A stretch of DNA of 64,000 bases. Origin: a virus. The notes below the pieces were generated by a model. The model did no database searches, was not told the origin of the DNA, and saw only the letters and a program-made list of their open reading frames with translations. The stretch spans positions 62,001-126,000 of IMG/VR virus record IMGVR_UViG_3300025010_000028. One strand, written 5' to 3'. Positions 1 through 7,674 of this stretch are shown piece by piece (positions within the stretch are counted from its first letter, which is position 1; each line of letters opens with the position of its first letter). Position numbers and translations under genes: made by a program.

Positions 1-2
1 TA

Positions 3-3000
3 AAAACGGGTAAAGATAAAGGAAGATGTATTATATGTAAAAGACCCACTAAATGGAATGAAACTACTAATAAATATTTAAGATTTTGTGAAAGACCTGA
101 ATGTAAAGATAGATATAGAGAAATATTTAAACAAAGGATGATTGGTAAATATGGTAAGATACATTTATTAAGTAGTCCTGAACAACAAAAGAAAATGTTA
201 GCTAATAGAAAAATATCAGGTGAGTATGAATGGTCTGATGGTAATAAAAAAACATATACTGGTTCATATGAATTAGATTTATTAAAATTTTTAGATATAT
301 TTTTACAATTTGATTCAGATGATGTAATGACACCATCACCTCATGTTTATTATTATGTATATGAAGGTGAAGAAAAGTTTTATATTCCTGATGTATTTAT
401 AGTTTCTTTAGCATTAGAGATAGAAGTCAAACAAGGTGGGGAAAATCCTAATAACCATCATAAAATCATAGCAGTTGATAAAGTAAAAGAAAAATTAAAA
501 GACAGAGTATTAATGAGTCAAACAACTTTTAGTTATATCAAAGTTATTGATAAAAAATATGATTCTATATTTGAATTTTTAAAACAAGCTAAAGATAGAT
601 ATATTGAATCTAATGGTGAAGATAACAGACCTATATTTGTTTTAATGGAATCTTATAATGAAATTATTAATACTGATATTATAATGGAAGCTGAATATCA
701 ACGTGCATTAAGAATATTAGGAGATAATAAAGATAAAGAAAAATTAGGACCAAGGGAGTTTTATAATAAAGTATCTTTTAGATACATTTATAAAGTTGGT
801 AATAGAAATGCTGGATTTATTGAAGTAAAGGTTAAAAGAGAATATGCTTTCTTTAATATATTTATTAAAGAAGAGTTTCGTGGAAAAGGTATTTCTCATG
901 TTTTAATGAATGAGGGTATTCAATTCTGTCATCGTTCTAAAAGAGATATAACATCAATTGTTTTAAATATAAAAAAAACTAATAATATATCTATCAAATT
1001 AGCTAAAAAATATGGGTTTAAAGAACAAAAAAGCGACATGGTTAATAAAACACATATAAGGTTTATTAGATCTCTTGATGAATTTATTAAAGAATCTTTT
1101 ATAGAAGAGAATAAAGATGAAAAAGCTATTGACCTTAGTTATGATATACGACCAGATTCTAATTATGATTCTGAACAATTAAAAATAGGGATAAAAATTG
1201 AACAGGAACACACTAAAAATTTAGATAAAGCTAGAATGATAGCTAAAGATCATTTAGATGAAATACCCGATTATTATACTAGATTAGTTAAAATGGAGGA
1301 AGAAGCTAAAAAGAAATGGGATATACCTTGTAACGAAGGTTTTTTTAATGCCAATGAATTAAAAAATACTAAAATTAAAATACCAGTTATAACTTTTCCA
1401 AAGAACGAATGGGTTAGTATAAAAAAAAGACTTAATTCTGGTAAAATTGTTTATACTATACGTGTATATGCCGAAAGACATAAATATTTAGAGAATAATA
1501 TTTATCAAACTGAATGGGGGGCTCCTGTACAAATTATCAGTGTTATTGAAATAAAGAGTATTAATGATTATCAATTTAAAGAATATTTAAATGATAAAAT
1601 GAAAAATGATATTGGTGGTGCTAGAAAATTAGAAGTTATAACTTTAAAGAAGATAGATGATTCATATATTTCTGAAACATACTATAATGTTAAGGATTCA
1701 AAAATATCTGGTAAAGGTATATTTGCAAATAAAGGTATTGATTATAATACTAAATTATTAGCTATAAAGAAAGTTAATGAAACTGGTAATCCAGATAAAG
1801 ATTATGAACGAACTAAAGCTGGTCAATTTGTTAATCATTCAAATAATCCTAATTTAGTATTAGTTCAAGCTAATAGAAATGGGAAAAAAGTTTACTTTTA
1901 TAAATCTAAAAATAAAATTAAAAAAGGTGAGGAATTAACTATAGATTATAGGCAATTTGATTTTGAGGGTGAAAGAGATTTTGTTAAAGAATCTTATAAA
2001 TCAAATAATAATCTTTACCCAGTATTTATTTTATTAACTTACACTAATACTAATATGGCTAAAGTTATTAAGTTTGTTACTGGCGATCCATATAGTCATG
2101 TAAGTATTTCATTTGATAGTAGTTTAAATGATATGTATAGTTTTGGTAGAAAATTTAAAGATTCTGATATGACATTTATTAATGAAGATATTAAAGATGG
2201 TTTGCTTAAAGATGTTATTAAAGATACTAGTTATTCCCTTTATGTAATATTTGTTACTAAAGAACAAAGAGACTTAATGAAAAATAAACTAAATGAATTT
2301 AAAAAGAAAAAAGATAAATTAAGTTTTAGTTTTATTGGTTTATTTAATATAAGTATTGGTAAAGAAACTGATAGGGAAAATGAATATTTTTGTAGTCAAT
2401 TTGTAGCTGAAATATTAAAAGCTTCTAATAATGGTATGATTGATAAACATCCTAGTTTATATAAACCATATGATTTTACTAAACAAAAAGAAACTTATTT
2501 TGTAACCAGAGGTAAGTTAGAAAACTATAATAAAGATACAGTTGATAAAAATGTATTAAAAATAATGAATAAACAAGAAAATAATATTGTTACAGAACTA
2601 TATATAACTGATTTACCTAATTTTAATGGTGATGAAGATGTATATAATTTTATGAGAAATAATATTAAGAGCTCTGAATTTAATTTATTAAAAAATGATG
2701 ATGAACTTCTTGAAACTCAAAATGGTTCATCTCATGAACAAGCAATATTTATTCGTAATTTATTTAATAACAATAAAATATATAAAGCTAATTGTTTATT
2801 TTTTATTGAATACAATGAAAAAGAAAATACTGGTGGATTTAATCATACTTTATGTTATTATATTAAAAATGAAAAGGTTTATTGGATTGAAACTGTTTGG
2901 GGGGAACAACTAGGAATTCACGGACCATTTAATTCTTTAATACATCTAAAACAATATATTGAGGATATACATTCTAAAATGGAGTCTAATAAAAATTATC

Positions 3001-3092
3001 CTATATTAATATCAAATACTATACCCAATGAAATTAGATATGAAGTAGATTTAAAATCATATATTTTATTTTGTCTAAATATTAAAAAATAA
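3..3092 (+). CDS. Multi-domain mosaic enzyme (nuclease/GNAT/ASCH/SET/protease), 5' end outside window
   Basis: The frame is open from the first base, so the gene is 5'-truncated; the ATG at 138 is internal. Numbering from that ATG, I see in order: a CxxC...CxxxxC zinc ribbon just upstream of it; a PD-(D/E)XK nuclease core (E45, D85, ExK ending at K98); a GNAT acetyltransferase (about 210-300, RGKG acetyl-CoA loop); a DUF5661-like stretch (345-390, GIKIEQEHT...PDYYT); an ASCH/PUA-like domain (415-500); a SET domain (515-605, GKGIF, VNHSNNPN, GEELTIDY); a permuted papain/YiiX-like domain (630-790, H654 and C752 in FCSQF); and a transglutaminase-like domain (850-950) in which Ser865 sits where the catalytic Cys is expected. 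Such composites occur in large phages, but the role is unknown. A hairpin terminator follows. Domain calls are by eye; SET, GNAT and nuclease are the firmest. Confidence 0.75.
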   Translation, partial: KTGKDKGRCIICKRPTKWNETTNKYLRFCERPECKDRYREIFKQRMIGKYGKIHLLSSPEQQKKMLANRKISGEYEWSDGNKKTYTGSYELDLLKFLDIFLQFDSDDVMTPSPHVYYYVYEGEEKFYIPDVFIVSLALEIEVKQGGENPNNHHKIIAVDKVKEKLKDRVLMSQTTFSYIKVIDKKYDSIFEFLKQAKDRYIESNGEDNRPIFVLMESYNEIINTDIIMEAEYQRALRILGDNKDKEKLGPREFYNKVSFRYIYKVGNRNAGFIEVKVKREYAFFNIFIKEEFRGKGISHVLMNEGIQFCHRSKRDITSIVLNIKKTNNISIKLAKKYGFKEQKSDMVNKTHIRFIRSLDEFIKESFIEENKDEKAIDLSYDIRPDSNYDSEQLKIGIKIEQEHTKNLDKARMIAKDHLDEIPDYYTRLVKMEEEAKKKWDIPCNEGFFNANELKNTKIKIPVITFPKNEWVSIKKRLNSGKIVYTIRVYAERHKYLENNIYQTEWGAPVQIISVIEIKSINDYQFKEYLNDKMKNDIGGARKLEVITLKKIDDSYISETYYNVKDSKISGKGIFANKGIDYNTKLLAIKKVNETGNPDKDYERTKAGQFVNHSNNPNLVLVQANRNGKKVYFYKSKNKIKKGEELTIDYRQFDFEGERDFVKESYKSNNNLYPVFILLTYTNTNMAKVIKFVTGDPYSHVSISFDSSLNDMYSFGRKFKDSDMTFINEDIKDGLLKDVIKDTSYSLYVIFVTKEQRDLMKNKLNEFKKKKDKLSFSFIGLFNISIGKETDRENEYFCSQFVAEILKASNNGMIDKHPSLYKPYDFTKQKETYFVTRGKLENYNKDTVDKNVLKIMNKQENNIVTELYITDLPNFNGDEDVYNFMRNNIKSSEFNLLKNDDELLETQNGSSHEQAIFIRNLFNNNKIYKANCLFFIEYNEKENTGGFNHTLCYYIKNEKVYWIETVWGEQLGIHGPFNSLIHLKQYIEDIHSKMESNKNYPILISNTIPNEIRYEVDLKSYILFCLNIKK

Positions 3093-3096
3093 ATAT

Positions 3097-3137
3097 AATA
3101 TTAAAGAATGGATTAAATCTATCCATTCTTTAATATT
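3097..3137 (+). terminator. Intrinsic terminator after the mosaic gene
   Basis: A 17-bp inverted repeat (AATATTAAAGAATGGAT and its complement) is followed by a T run. Confidence 0.8.
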
Positions 3138-3145
3138 TTTATAAA

Positions 3146-3157
3146 TATATATTATTA
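3146..3157 (+). promoter_or_regulatory. TATATATTATT motif
   Basis: TATATATTATTA lies 38 nt before the ATG at 3196 and directly after a terminator. It is one of about 13 copies in the window. I see no -35 box. Confidence 0.5.
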
Positions 3158-3195
3158 AATAGAAAGTTATAATAAATTTTAGGAGGATGTTTAAG

Positions 3196-3672
3196 ATGAA
3201 TAAAAGATTTGGCAAATTATTAGATTTAAATAATAAATTAAAAGAAAAAGAACTAGAAGCTAAAGGTGACAAAGTAAAAGAATTTTTCATTAATAATGAA
3301 TTTTTATTACCAGGTTTTAATATGATTAACGATATTAGAGATTTCTCATTCTATGGGTTTCTTCCTGATATTATAAAAGAGTGTGAGGAATTCTCAGATA
3401 AAGAGAATAAGCTTTTACTTACTGATGCCTTTATTTATGCATTAATTTATAGAAATTTATTAGGTTCAATAAAACTTTTTATTGATATGAGTGTCGATGG
3501 TATTCTAAGAAACTCTGAATTAAATAAAGATAATATAGATGAATATATACAAATATTGGAAAAAAATATCAGTGATGAAAAAATTGAAGAGAATAAAGTT
3601 CTATTAGAGCAAGTAAAACATTTAAAAAATATTATGATAGTTTATGATAATATGGTAAAATATATTAGTTAG
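3196..3672 (+). CDS. Phage protein of unknown function, paralogue A
   Basis: 158 aa, mostly helical and charged. I chose the ATG at 3196 because AGGAGG at 3181-3186 abuts the upstream ATG (3187) but sits 9 nt before this one. It is paralogous to the gene at 4157: both start with a DLN(N/K)KLKEK motif and share an L-I-Y-(R/H)-N-L-L-x-x-x-x-L-F-I segment in the middle. No catalytic motif or membrane span is visible. It heads a likely operon of tiny membrane proteins. Function unknown. Confidence 0.7.
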   Translation: MNKRFGKLLDLNNKLKEKELEAKGDKVKEFFINNEFLLPGFNMINDIRDFSFYGFLPDIIKECEEFSDKENKLLLTDAFIYALIYRNLLGSIKLFIDMSVDGILRNSELNKDNIDEYIQILEKNISDEKIEENKVLLEQVKHLKNIMIVYDNMVKYIS

Positions 3673-3729
3673 GATATATAAAAAATGTTTATTGAAACAA
3701 TATGTGCAACAATAAGAAGGAGAACATAA

Positions 3730-3903
3730 ATGTTTGGATCAATATTTTTATTAACTATAATAATAGTTTTATCATATATATTAGAGTATTTAAATTATAT
3801 ATTAATATTAGTAATAATATATTGTACTTTAGATATCTTATATCCAGCAATTAAAGTCTTATTTATAAAAATAAAAAATATGAAATTGGTGGTGAAAAAA
3901 TAA
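3730..3903 (+). CDS. Small membrane protein (57 aa)
   Basis: The ATG follows an AAGGAG ribosome-binding site. The protein begins MFGSIFLLTIII and is nearly all hydrophobic, with two likely membrane spans and a basic C-terminus. It abuts the next small gene (TAA then ATG). The role could be a holin-like, exclusion or other envelope function; nothing in the sequence decides. Confidence 0.55.
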   Translation: MFGSIFLLTIIIVLSYILEYLNYILILVIIYCTLDILYPAIKVLFIKIKNMKLVVKK

Positions 3904-4071
3904 ATGTTTGAAGCTTTGTATGTATTAGTTATAGCAAAAATAATATTTTATGTACTAAAATGTATACAATATATATGTTTAATAATATTTTTATTTTATG
4001 TGTCAGTTTTTGTATATCAAACAGCTAGAGTATTATTTAGAAAAGTAAAGAACTATTTTGGAGTTGTTTAA
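3904..4071 (+). CDS. Small membrane protein (55 aa)
   Basis: It starts at the base after the stop of the previous gene, with GGTGGTGA as the ribosome-binding site inside that gene. One long or two short hydrophobic spans are followed by a basic tail (RKVKNYF). Translational coupling to its neighbour is likely. Function unknown. Confidence 0.55.
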   Translation: MFEALYVLVIAKIIFYVLKCIQYICLIIFLFYVSVFVYQTARVLFRKVKNYFGVV

Positions 4072-4156
4072 AATGATAGATATTTCATTATGGTATTTTT
4101 AATAAATTATATTAAATTCTACATTTTATTAACTAAATTTATAAAAAGAATGGGAT

Positions 4157-4600
4157 GTGTTTATAATTAATATTATCGATTTAAATAAAAAACTAAAAGA
4201 AAAAAAATTAAAAAAGGATTTTAATAAAATAAAGGCGTTTAGTGTGAATCATAGTGATTTATGTGAAGTGTATGGTGATTTTGCTGGTGCTAGAGATAAT
4301 ATATTTTTCTCAATGTTTCAAAGTATTATCGATGAGGTTGAAACATTCAATGAAAATGATGAACAAATTAAAGATGAGTTTGCATATAGTTTAATTTATC
4401 ATAATTTATTAGCTGCATTGGATTTATTTATTAATACAAATAATCTATTTGTATTAGAAAATGATTTAAAAATAACTAAAGAGAATATGAATGATATTAT
4501 TAATAAATTCGATAAAGAAAATGTTGACGATTTTGTAAAGAAACAAATTATGTTATTAAAGGATGCTTTCAGTTTATTAAATAAACTGAAAGCAGAATAG
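4157..4600 (+). CDS. Phage protein of unknown function, paralogue B
   Basis: 147 aa, paralogue of the gene at 3196 (shared IIDLNKKLKEK start and SLIYHNLLAALDLFI segment). The start is uncertain: GTG at 4157 is the only conventional candidate and its ribosome-binding site is poor; ATA at 4163 is also possible given other ATA-type starts in this genome. The pair, separated by small membrane genes, suggests duplication of a module. Function unknown. Confidence 0.65.
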   Translation: MFIINIIDLNKKLKEKKLKKDFNKIKAFSVNHSDLCEVYGDFAGARDNIFFSMFQSIIDEVETFNENDEQIKDEFAYSLIYHNLLAALDLFINTNNLFVLENDLKITKENMNDIINKFDKENVDDFVKKQIMLLKDAFSLLNKLKAE

Positions 4601-4615
4601 AAGGTTGTGAAATAA

Positions 4616-4798
4616 GTGAGTACTATAACTAAGATATCTATTCTTATTGGGTTGATATTACAGATATTTATTTTTATGGGTTTTATAATATATAGTATTC
4701 AAAAAAAAATTAATAAGAATAGTTTATTATCTTTACTTGTGATTGGTTTATGTATATTATCAGTATATATTTTTACTATATATTTATTTTATAGTTGA
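4616..4798 (+). CDS. Small membrane protein (60 aa)
   Basis: It starts at GTG behind AAGGTTGTGA. Two hydrophobic spans (about residues 6-27 and 37-58) are separated by a basic loop (QKKINKN). It lies in the small-membrane-protein run with tight spacing on both sides. Function unknown. Confidence 0.55.
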   Translation: MSTITKISILIGLILQIFIFMGFIIYSIQKKINKNSLLSLLVIGLCILSVYIFTIYLFYS

Positions 4799-4813
4799 AA
4801 GGTGGTGAAATTA

Positions 4814-4945
4814 ATGGAAAATAATTTAATTGTAAATAATTTGTCAGTTATAAGTGCGTCAATATTAATTGGTTTTATTACTTTTTGTATTGGATACAAA
4901 TTAGGTTATGAAGATGGAAACAGATCTTCTAAAGAAATAAGATAA
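4814..4945 (+). CDS. Small membrane protein (43 aa)
   Basis: The ATG at 4814 follows AAAGGTGGTGA. A single membrane span near residues 13-29 is followed by a polar tail, GYEDGNRSSKEIR. It is the last of four tiny membrane genes and the promoter-like motif for the next gene follows it. Function unknown. Confidence 0.5.
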   Translation: MENNLIVNNLSVISASILIGFITFCIGYKLGYEDGNRSSKEIR

Positions 4946-4991
4946 TTATTTATTAATATAAATTAAACATTTCTTTGAAATACATTTTAAG

Positions 4992-5002
4992 TATATATTA
5001 TT
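4992..5002 (+). promoter_or_regulatory. TATATATTATT motif
   Basis: The motif lies 68 nt before the ATG at 5071, in an intergenic stretch. Confidence 0.5.
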
Positions 5003-5070
5003 TAAGTGTATTAAAAATTAATACAAAGAACTAATAAAGTAAATAAAACTATTAATGGAGGTAGAATCAA

Positions 5071-5619
5071 ATGGCAAAAGTGACTAAAAGTTTTACAGAG
5101 GTATTTGAAGAAATTAAAAATGGTATTACCTTATCTAAAAAGGGTAAACCTATTGTTTCATTTAGTCGTGGTGACTTCGACAAATTAACCAAAGCATTTT
5201 TGAATGAAATCGACTATAAGGTTGAAAGTGTTTCAACCAAAGGTAATGAACTTGTAACTAAAGAAGTATTTCCAGTACAACTGTTCCGTAATATGATTAA
5301 AACAATTTTACTTGACTTCGGTGTTGATAAACAGGAAGCTCAGCGTATTGTTGAGTCGTATGAATTCAGAAATACTGATGGTTTGTATGAAGTATGCTCT
5401 GAACTCATTTATAAATATGTCGATGCCGGTAGGAAGTTTGACTTTATTCCTAAAGAAGATTTCAACGGTTCAATTGTTCTGAAGGATGTTTCTGAATTTG
5501 TTGGTCAATATACGAACATTCAAGATGGGCAAAAAATCAGTATTCGCAAAGAAGCTCATAAACTATTAAAAGCAAAGAGCAGATGTCCAAAAGGAAAAAA
5601 ACATAAAGTAAATGAATAA
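5071..5619 (+). CDS. Conserved phage protein, probably abundant
   Basis: 182 aa beginning MAKVTKSFTEVFEEIKNG, with a strong GGAGG ribosome-binding site. Base composition is visibly richer in G and C than its neighbours, the pattern of the well-expressed genes in this window (compare 10779 and the head-protein genes). The C-terminus is lysine-rich (CPKGKKHKVNE). It sits alone between a promoter-like motif and a strong terminator, so it is probably transcribed separately. It resembles conserved unannotated proteins of other Bacillota phages (from memory, not checked). A virion role is a guess. Confidence 0.7.
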   Translation: MAKVTKSFTEVFEEIKNGITLSKKGKPIVSFSRGDFDKLTKAFLNEIDYKVESVSTKGNELVTKEVFPVQLFRNMIKTILLDFGVDKQEAQRIVESYEFRNTDGLYEVCSELIYKYVDAGRKFDFIPKEDFNGSIVLKDVSEFVGQYTNIQDGQKISIRKEAHKLLKAKSRCPKGKKHKVNE

Positions 5620-5627
5620 TCTATAAA

Positions 5628-5663
5628 ATATAATGTAATGGATTAAATACCATTACATTATAT
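5628..5663 (+). terminator. Intrinsic terminator
   Basis: A 13-bp hairpin (TATAATGTAATGG and its complement) is followed by seven T. Confidence 0.85.
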
Positions 5664-5683
5664 TTTTTTATTTATAAAAAAAT

Positions 5684-5713
5684 AGAAATGGGGGTTAACC
5701 CATCTCCATTTTT
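5684..5713 (-). terminator. Terminator for the minus-strand gene
   Basis: A hairpin with the AAATGG/CCATTT arm and a GGGTTAACCC core is followed on the minus strand by CTATTTTTTT. It faces the preceding plus-strand terminator. Confidence 0.6.
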
Positions 5714-5738
5714 TAAAAAACCCATAATAATATTTTTT

Positions 5739-6068
5739 TTATTTTATAAATGAAACCACTTGAGGTTTCATTAAAGTTTTTAGGAATGTTATGAAAAACA
5801 GACCTAGAAAGCCTCCTTTCCTTGTATTGAGACTTTTTTCAATAGCTGGTTCGAATAACTGGTTCAAAAAGTGTTCACCGCCCTGTTGGATTTGATGTGG
5901 TCGAAACCGACTTATTAAGAAAGTCAATTCGCTATGACCAATAATAAATGTGTAATTGGTAACGGTTTCTACAATCAAGGGTCGGTATCCGATTAGGTAT
6001 CTACATCCCAAAGTCCCTTCATAACAATCCCATTTAACTAATTCTGTAAATCCTCGCTGTGGTTTCAT
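5739..6068 (-). CDS. Unknown protein (109 aa)
   Basis: An excellent AAGGAGGTGATAAAG ribosome-binding site precedes the ATG at 6068. The protein starts MKPQRGFTELVKWDCYEG and has a hydrophobic stretch near residues 88-100 (GLFFITFLKTLM). Base composition is clearly less AT-rich than its surroundings, which suggests high expression or recent acquisition. It is the promoter-distal gene of a three-gene minus-strand island in a plus-strand region. No family recognised. Confidence 0.6.
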   Translation of the reverse strand: MKPQRGFTELVKWDCYEGTLGCRYLIGYRPLIVETVTNYTFIIGHSELTFLISRFRPHQIQQGGEHFLNQLFEPAIEKSLNTRKGGFLGLFFITFLKTLMKPQVVSFIK

Positions 6069-6162
6069 TCTTTATCACCTCCTTATATACATAATTTTAT
6101 ATGTATCCCGATTATATTATAACCCTAAATCGGTGGGTAAAATTACTGATTATCTTACTAAT

Positions 6163-6172
6163 ATAATATATA
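6163..6172 (-). promoter_or_regulatory. TATATATTAT motif, minus strand
   Basis: It lies 95 nt upstream of the ATG at 6068, oriented towards that gene. Confidence 0.4.
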
Positions 6173-6216
6173 TTTAGTAGTATTAACTATACTAAAAAAT
6201 AAAAGGAACATAAAAA

Positions 6217-6249
6217 AATAAATAGAGACTAAAAATCTCTATTTATTTT
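6217..6249 (-). terminator. Intrinsic terminator
   Basis: Inverted repeat AAATAAATAGAGA with its complement, just past the stop of the 307-aa gene. Confidence 0.7.
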
Positions 6250-6257
6250 ATATTTTT

Positions 6258-7181
6258 TTAAATAACAGTTCCTTGTAAATGTTTATTAAATATAGCTCGT
6301 ACTGGCTTACTATTTATTATTTGAGGTAATGCTTGTTCCCAAAAATGTTTATTTGGTAAGTCCCCACCTTTTTCAAACCATTTTCGTAATAAATGATGGA
6401 ATGTTTTTATTGGAAGAAATTTACCATCAACATTAGTTATTGTATAATGACCATCATTACCAAGATATATAATAGCAGGGACCCACTCACCTTCTAATGT
6501 TGGAACTATACTAGTATCAGTATTTTTCATTGTAATTAATTTGTCTATCATTTGATTCACCCATTTTAAATCAAATTCAACAATATCCTTCTTTGTATAA
6601 CCATATTTTAATCGGTCACAACAACTACTTGCATACCATAAAACATTTTCGGTATTAAATAATCTACTGTCACATTCCTTTGAAACAAATTTCATACTAA
6701 ATTGTTGACTTACTCTATGTTGAGGTATAAATTCTCTATATACATAACTTTCATCTACGAAACCACCTCCAACAATAAGTTTATTTTGTTGTGCTTTTAA
6801 TTCAGCAAATTCCTTTGTTGCATCAGCAATATGTTTTGAAATTCCACATGCTTGCCCAGGACTTCTAAAAAACATATTATTTGGAAAAATATGAATAAGA
6901 CATGGTTCTTTAGGAAAATAATTTTCCTTAAATAAAGCAACACATTCAGTTTTCATTAAACCATCGTGAAAGAATTTTTGATTTTGTATTCCAGAACCGT
7001 CATTATAATCATTATCTGTTACAGCAACAAAGAAGTTTTTAGTGTTAAAGTTCTTTATACTTTTTAAAGAACCTAAATTACCAATCTGATGAAATATTAA
7101 CTGCTCATATTTAGTCTTTGTAGCTAAATAAGCATTTATTTCAATAAACTTACTACTAGTGTCAACCAATAAAATTTTCAT
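6258..7181 (-). CDS. Unknown protein (307 aa)
   Basis: AAGGAGG precedes the ATG at 7181. The protein starts MKILLVDTSSKFIEIN and contains a TDNDYNDGSG stretch, a CCDR motif and several aromatic-rich blocks. The MKILLVDTSS start looks like a beta strand with an acidic end, as in Rossmann or ribonuclease-H-like folds, but I cannot assign a family. No signal peptide or membrane span. Own terminator downstream; it lies in the minus-strand island at 5.7-7.6 kb, which may be accessory. Confidence 0.65.
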   Translation of the reverse strand: MKILLVDTSSKFIEINAYLATKTKYEQLIFHQIGNLGSLKSIKNFNTKNFFVAVTDNDYNDGSGIQNQKFFHDGLMKTECVALFKENYFPKEPCLIHIFPNNMFFRSPGQACGISKHIADATKEFAELKAQQNKLIVGGGFVDESYVYREFIPQHRVSQQFSMKFVSKECDSRLFNTENVLWYASSCCDRLKYGYTKKDIVEFDLKWVNQMIDKLITMKNTDTSIVPTLEGEWVPAIIYLGNDGHYTITNVDGKFLPIKTFHHLLRKWFEKGGDLPNKHFWEQALPQIINSKPVRAIFNKHLQGTVI

Positions 7182-7219
7182 ATTTAAAACCTCCTTAAAA
7201 TAATTTATTTTATAAAAAA

Positions 7220-7249
7220 TTAAAGAGTTAGTTAAAAACTAACTCTTTA
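7220..7249 (-). terminator. Intrinsic terminator
   Basis: AAAGAGTTAGTT and its complement form a 12-bp stem downstream of the 98-aa gene. Confidence 0.75.
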
Positions 7250-7259
7250 ATCATTAAAA

Positions 7260-7556
7260 CTAAAGTTCATAAGTTGCTAAAACTTCAGATGGTTCACACT
7301 TCAAACTTAGTATATACATAACAGTATTTTTACGAGATAATTTATTAAAAGAAATTTTATTATCCTTCATTACTGGATAAAAATTCCCATCCTTACATAA
7401 AACAATACCAAAAATTCTCACTACACAGTTTAAAGATTGGTCGATAACATATCCGTTATCTTCCCTAATTCTTTTTATATATCTTCTAAATTTTAAAGAT
7501 AACACATTATTAATTTTTTCTCCTATTTCATTAGTCCAAAGTTTACTAGTTTTCAT
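7260..7556 (-). CDS. Unknown protein (98 aa)
   Basis: GATGGGGG serves as the ribosome-binding site before the ATG at 7556. The protein is basic in its N-terminal half (KFRRYIKRIRED) and has no recognisable domain. It is the first gene of the minus-strand island and is divergent from the 639-aa gene. A promoter-like motif lies 46 nt upstream. Confidence 0.6.
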   Translation of the reverse strand: MKTSKLWTNEIGEKINNVLSLKFRRYIKRIREDNGYVIDQSLNCVVRIFGIVLCKDGNFYPVMKDNKISFNKLSRKNTVMYILSLKCEPSEVLATYEL

Positions 7557-7601
7557 TTTAAATTACCCCCATCTATTTTATTAATATTTATTTTCACTCT
7601 A

Positions 7602-7611
7602 ATAATATATA
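7602..7611 (-). promoter_or_regulatory. TATATATTAT motif, minus strand
   Basis: It reads AAATATATATTATTAGA on the minus strand, 46 nt upstream of the ATG at 7556. Confidence 0.5.
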
Positions 7612-7674
7612 TTTGAAATTTTAATTAAATAAAAACAATTATTTAAAGTGACAAATATAAAGGAGTGAAATATA

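Noticed and set aside
4090-4170. 26-codon frame between the small membrane genes and paralogue B
   Set aside because: No convincing ribosome-binding site; overlaps the next gene start.
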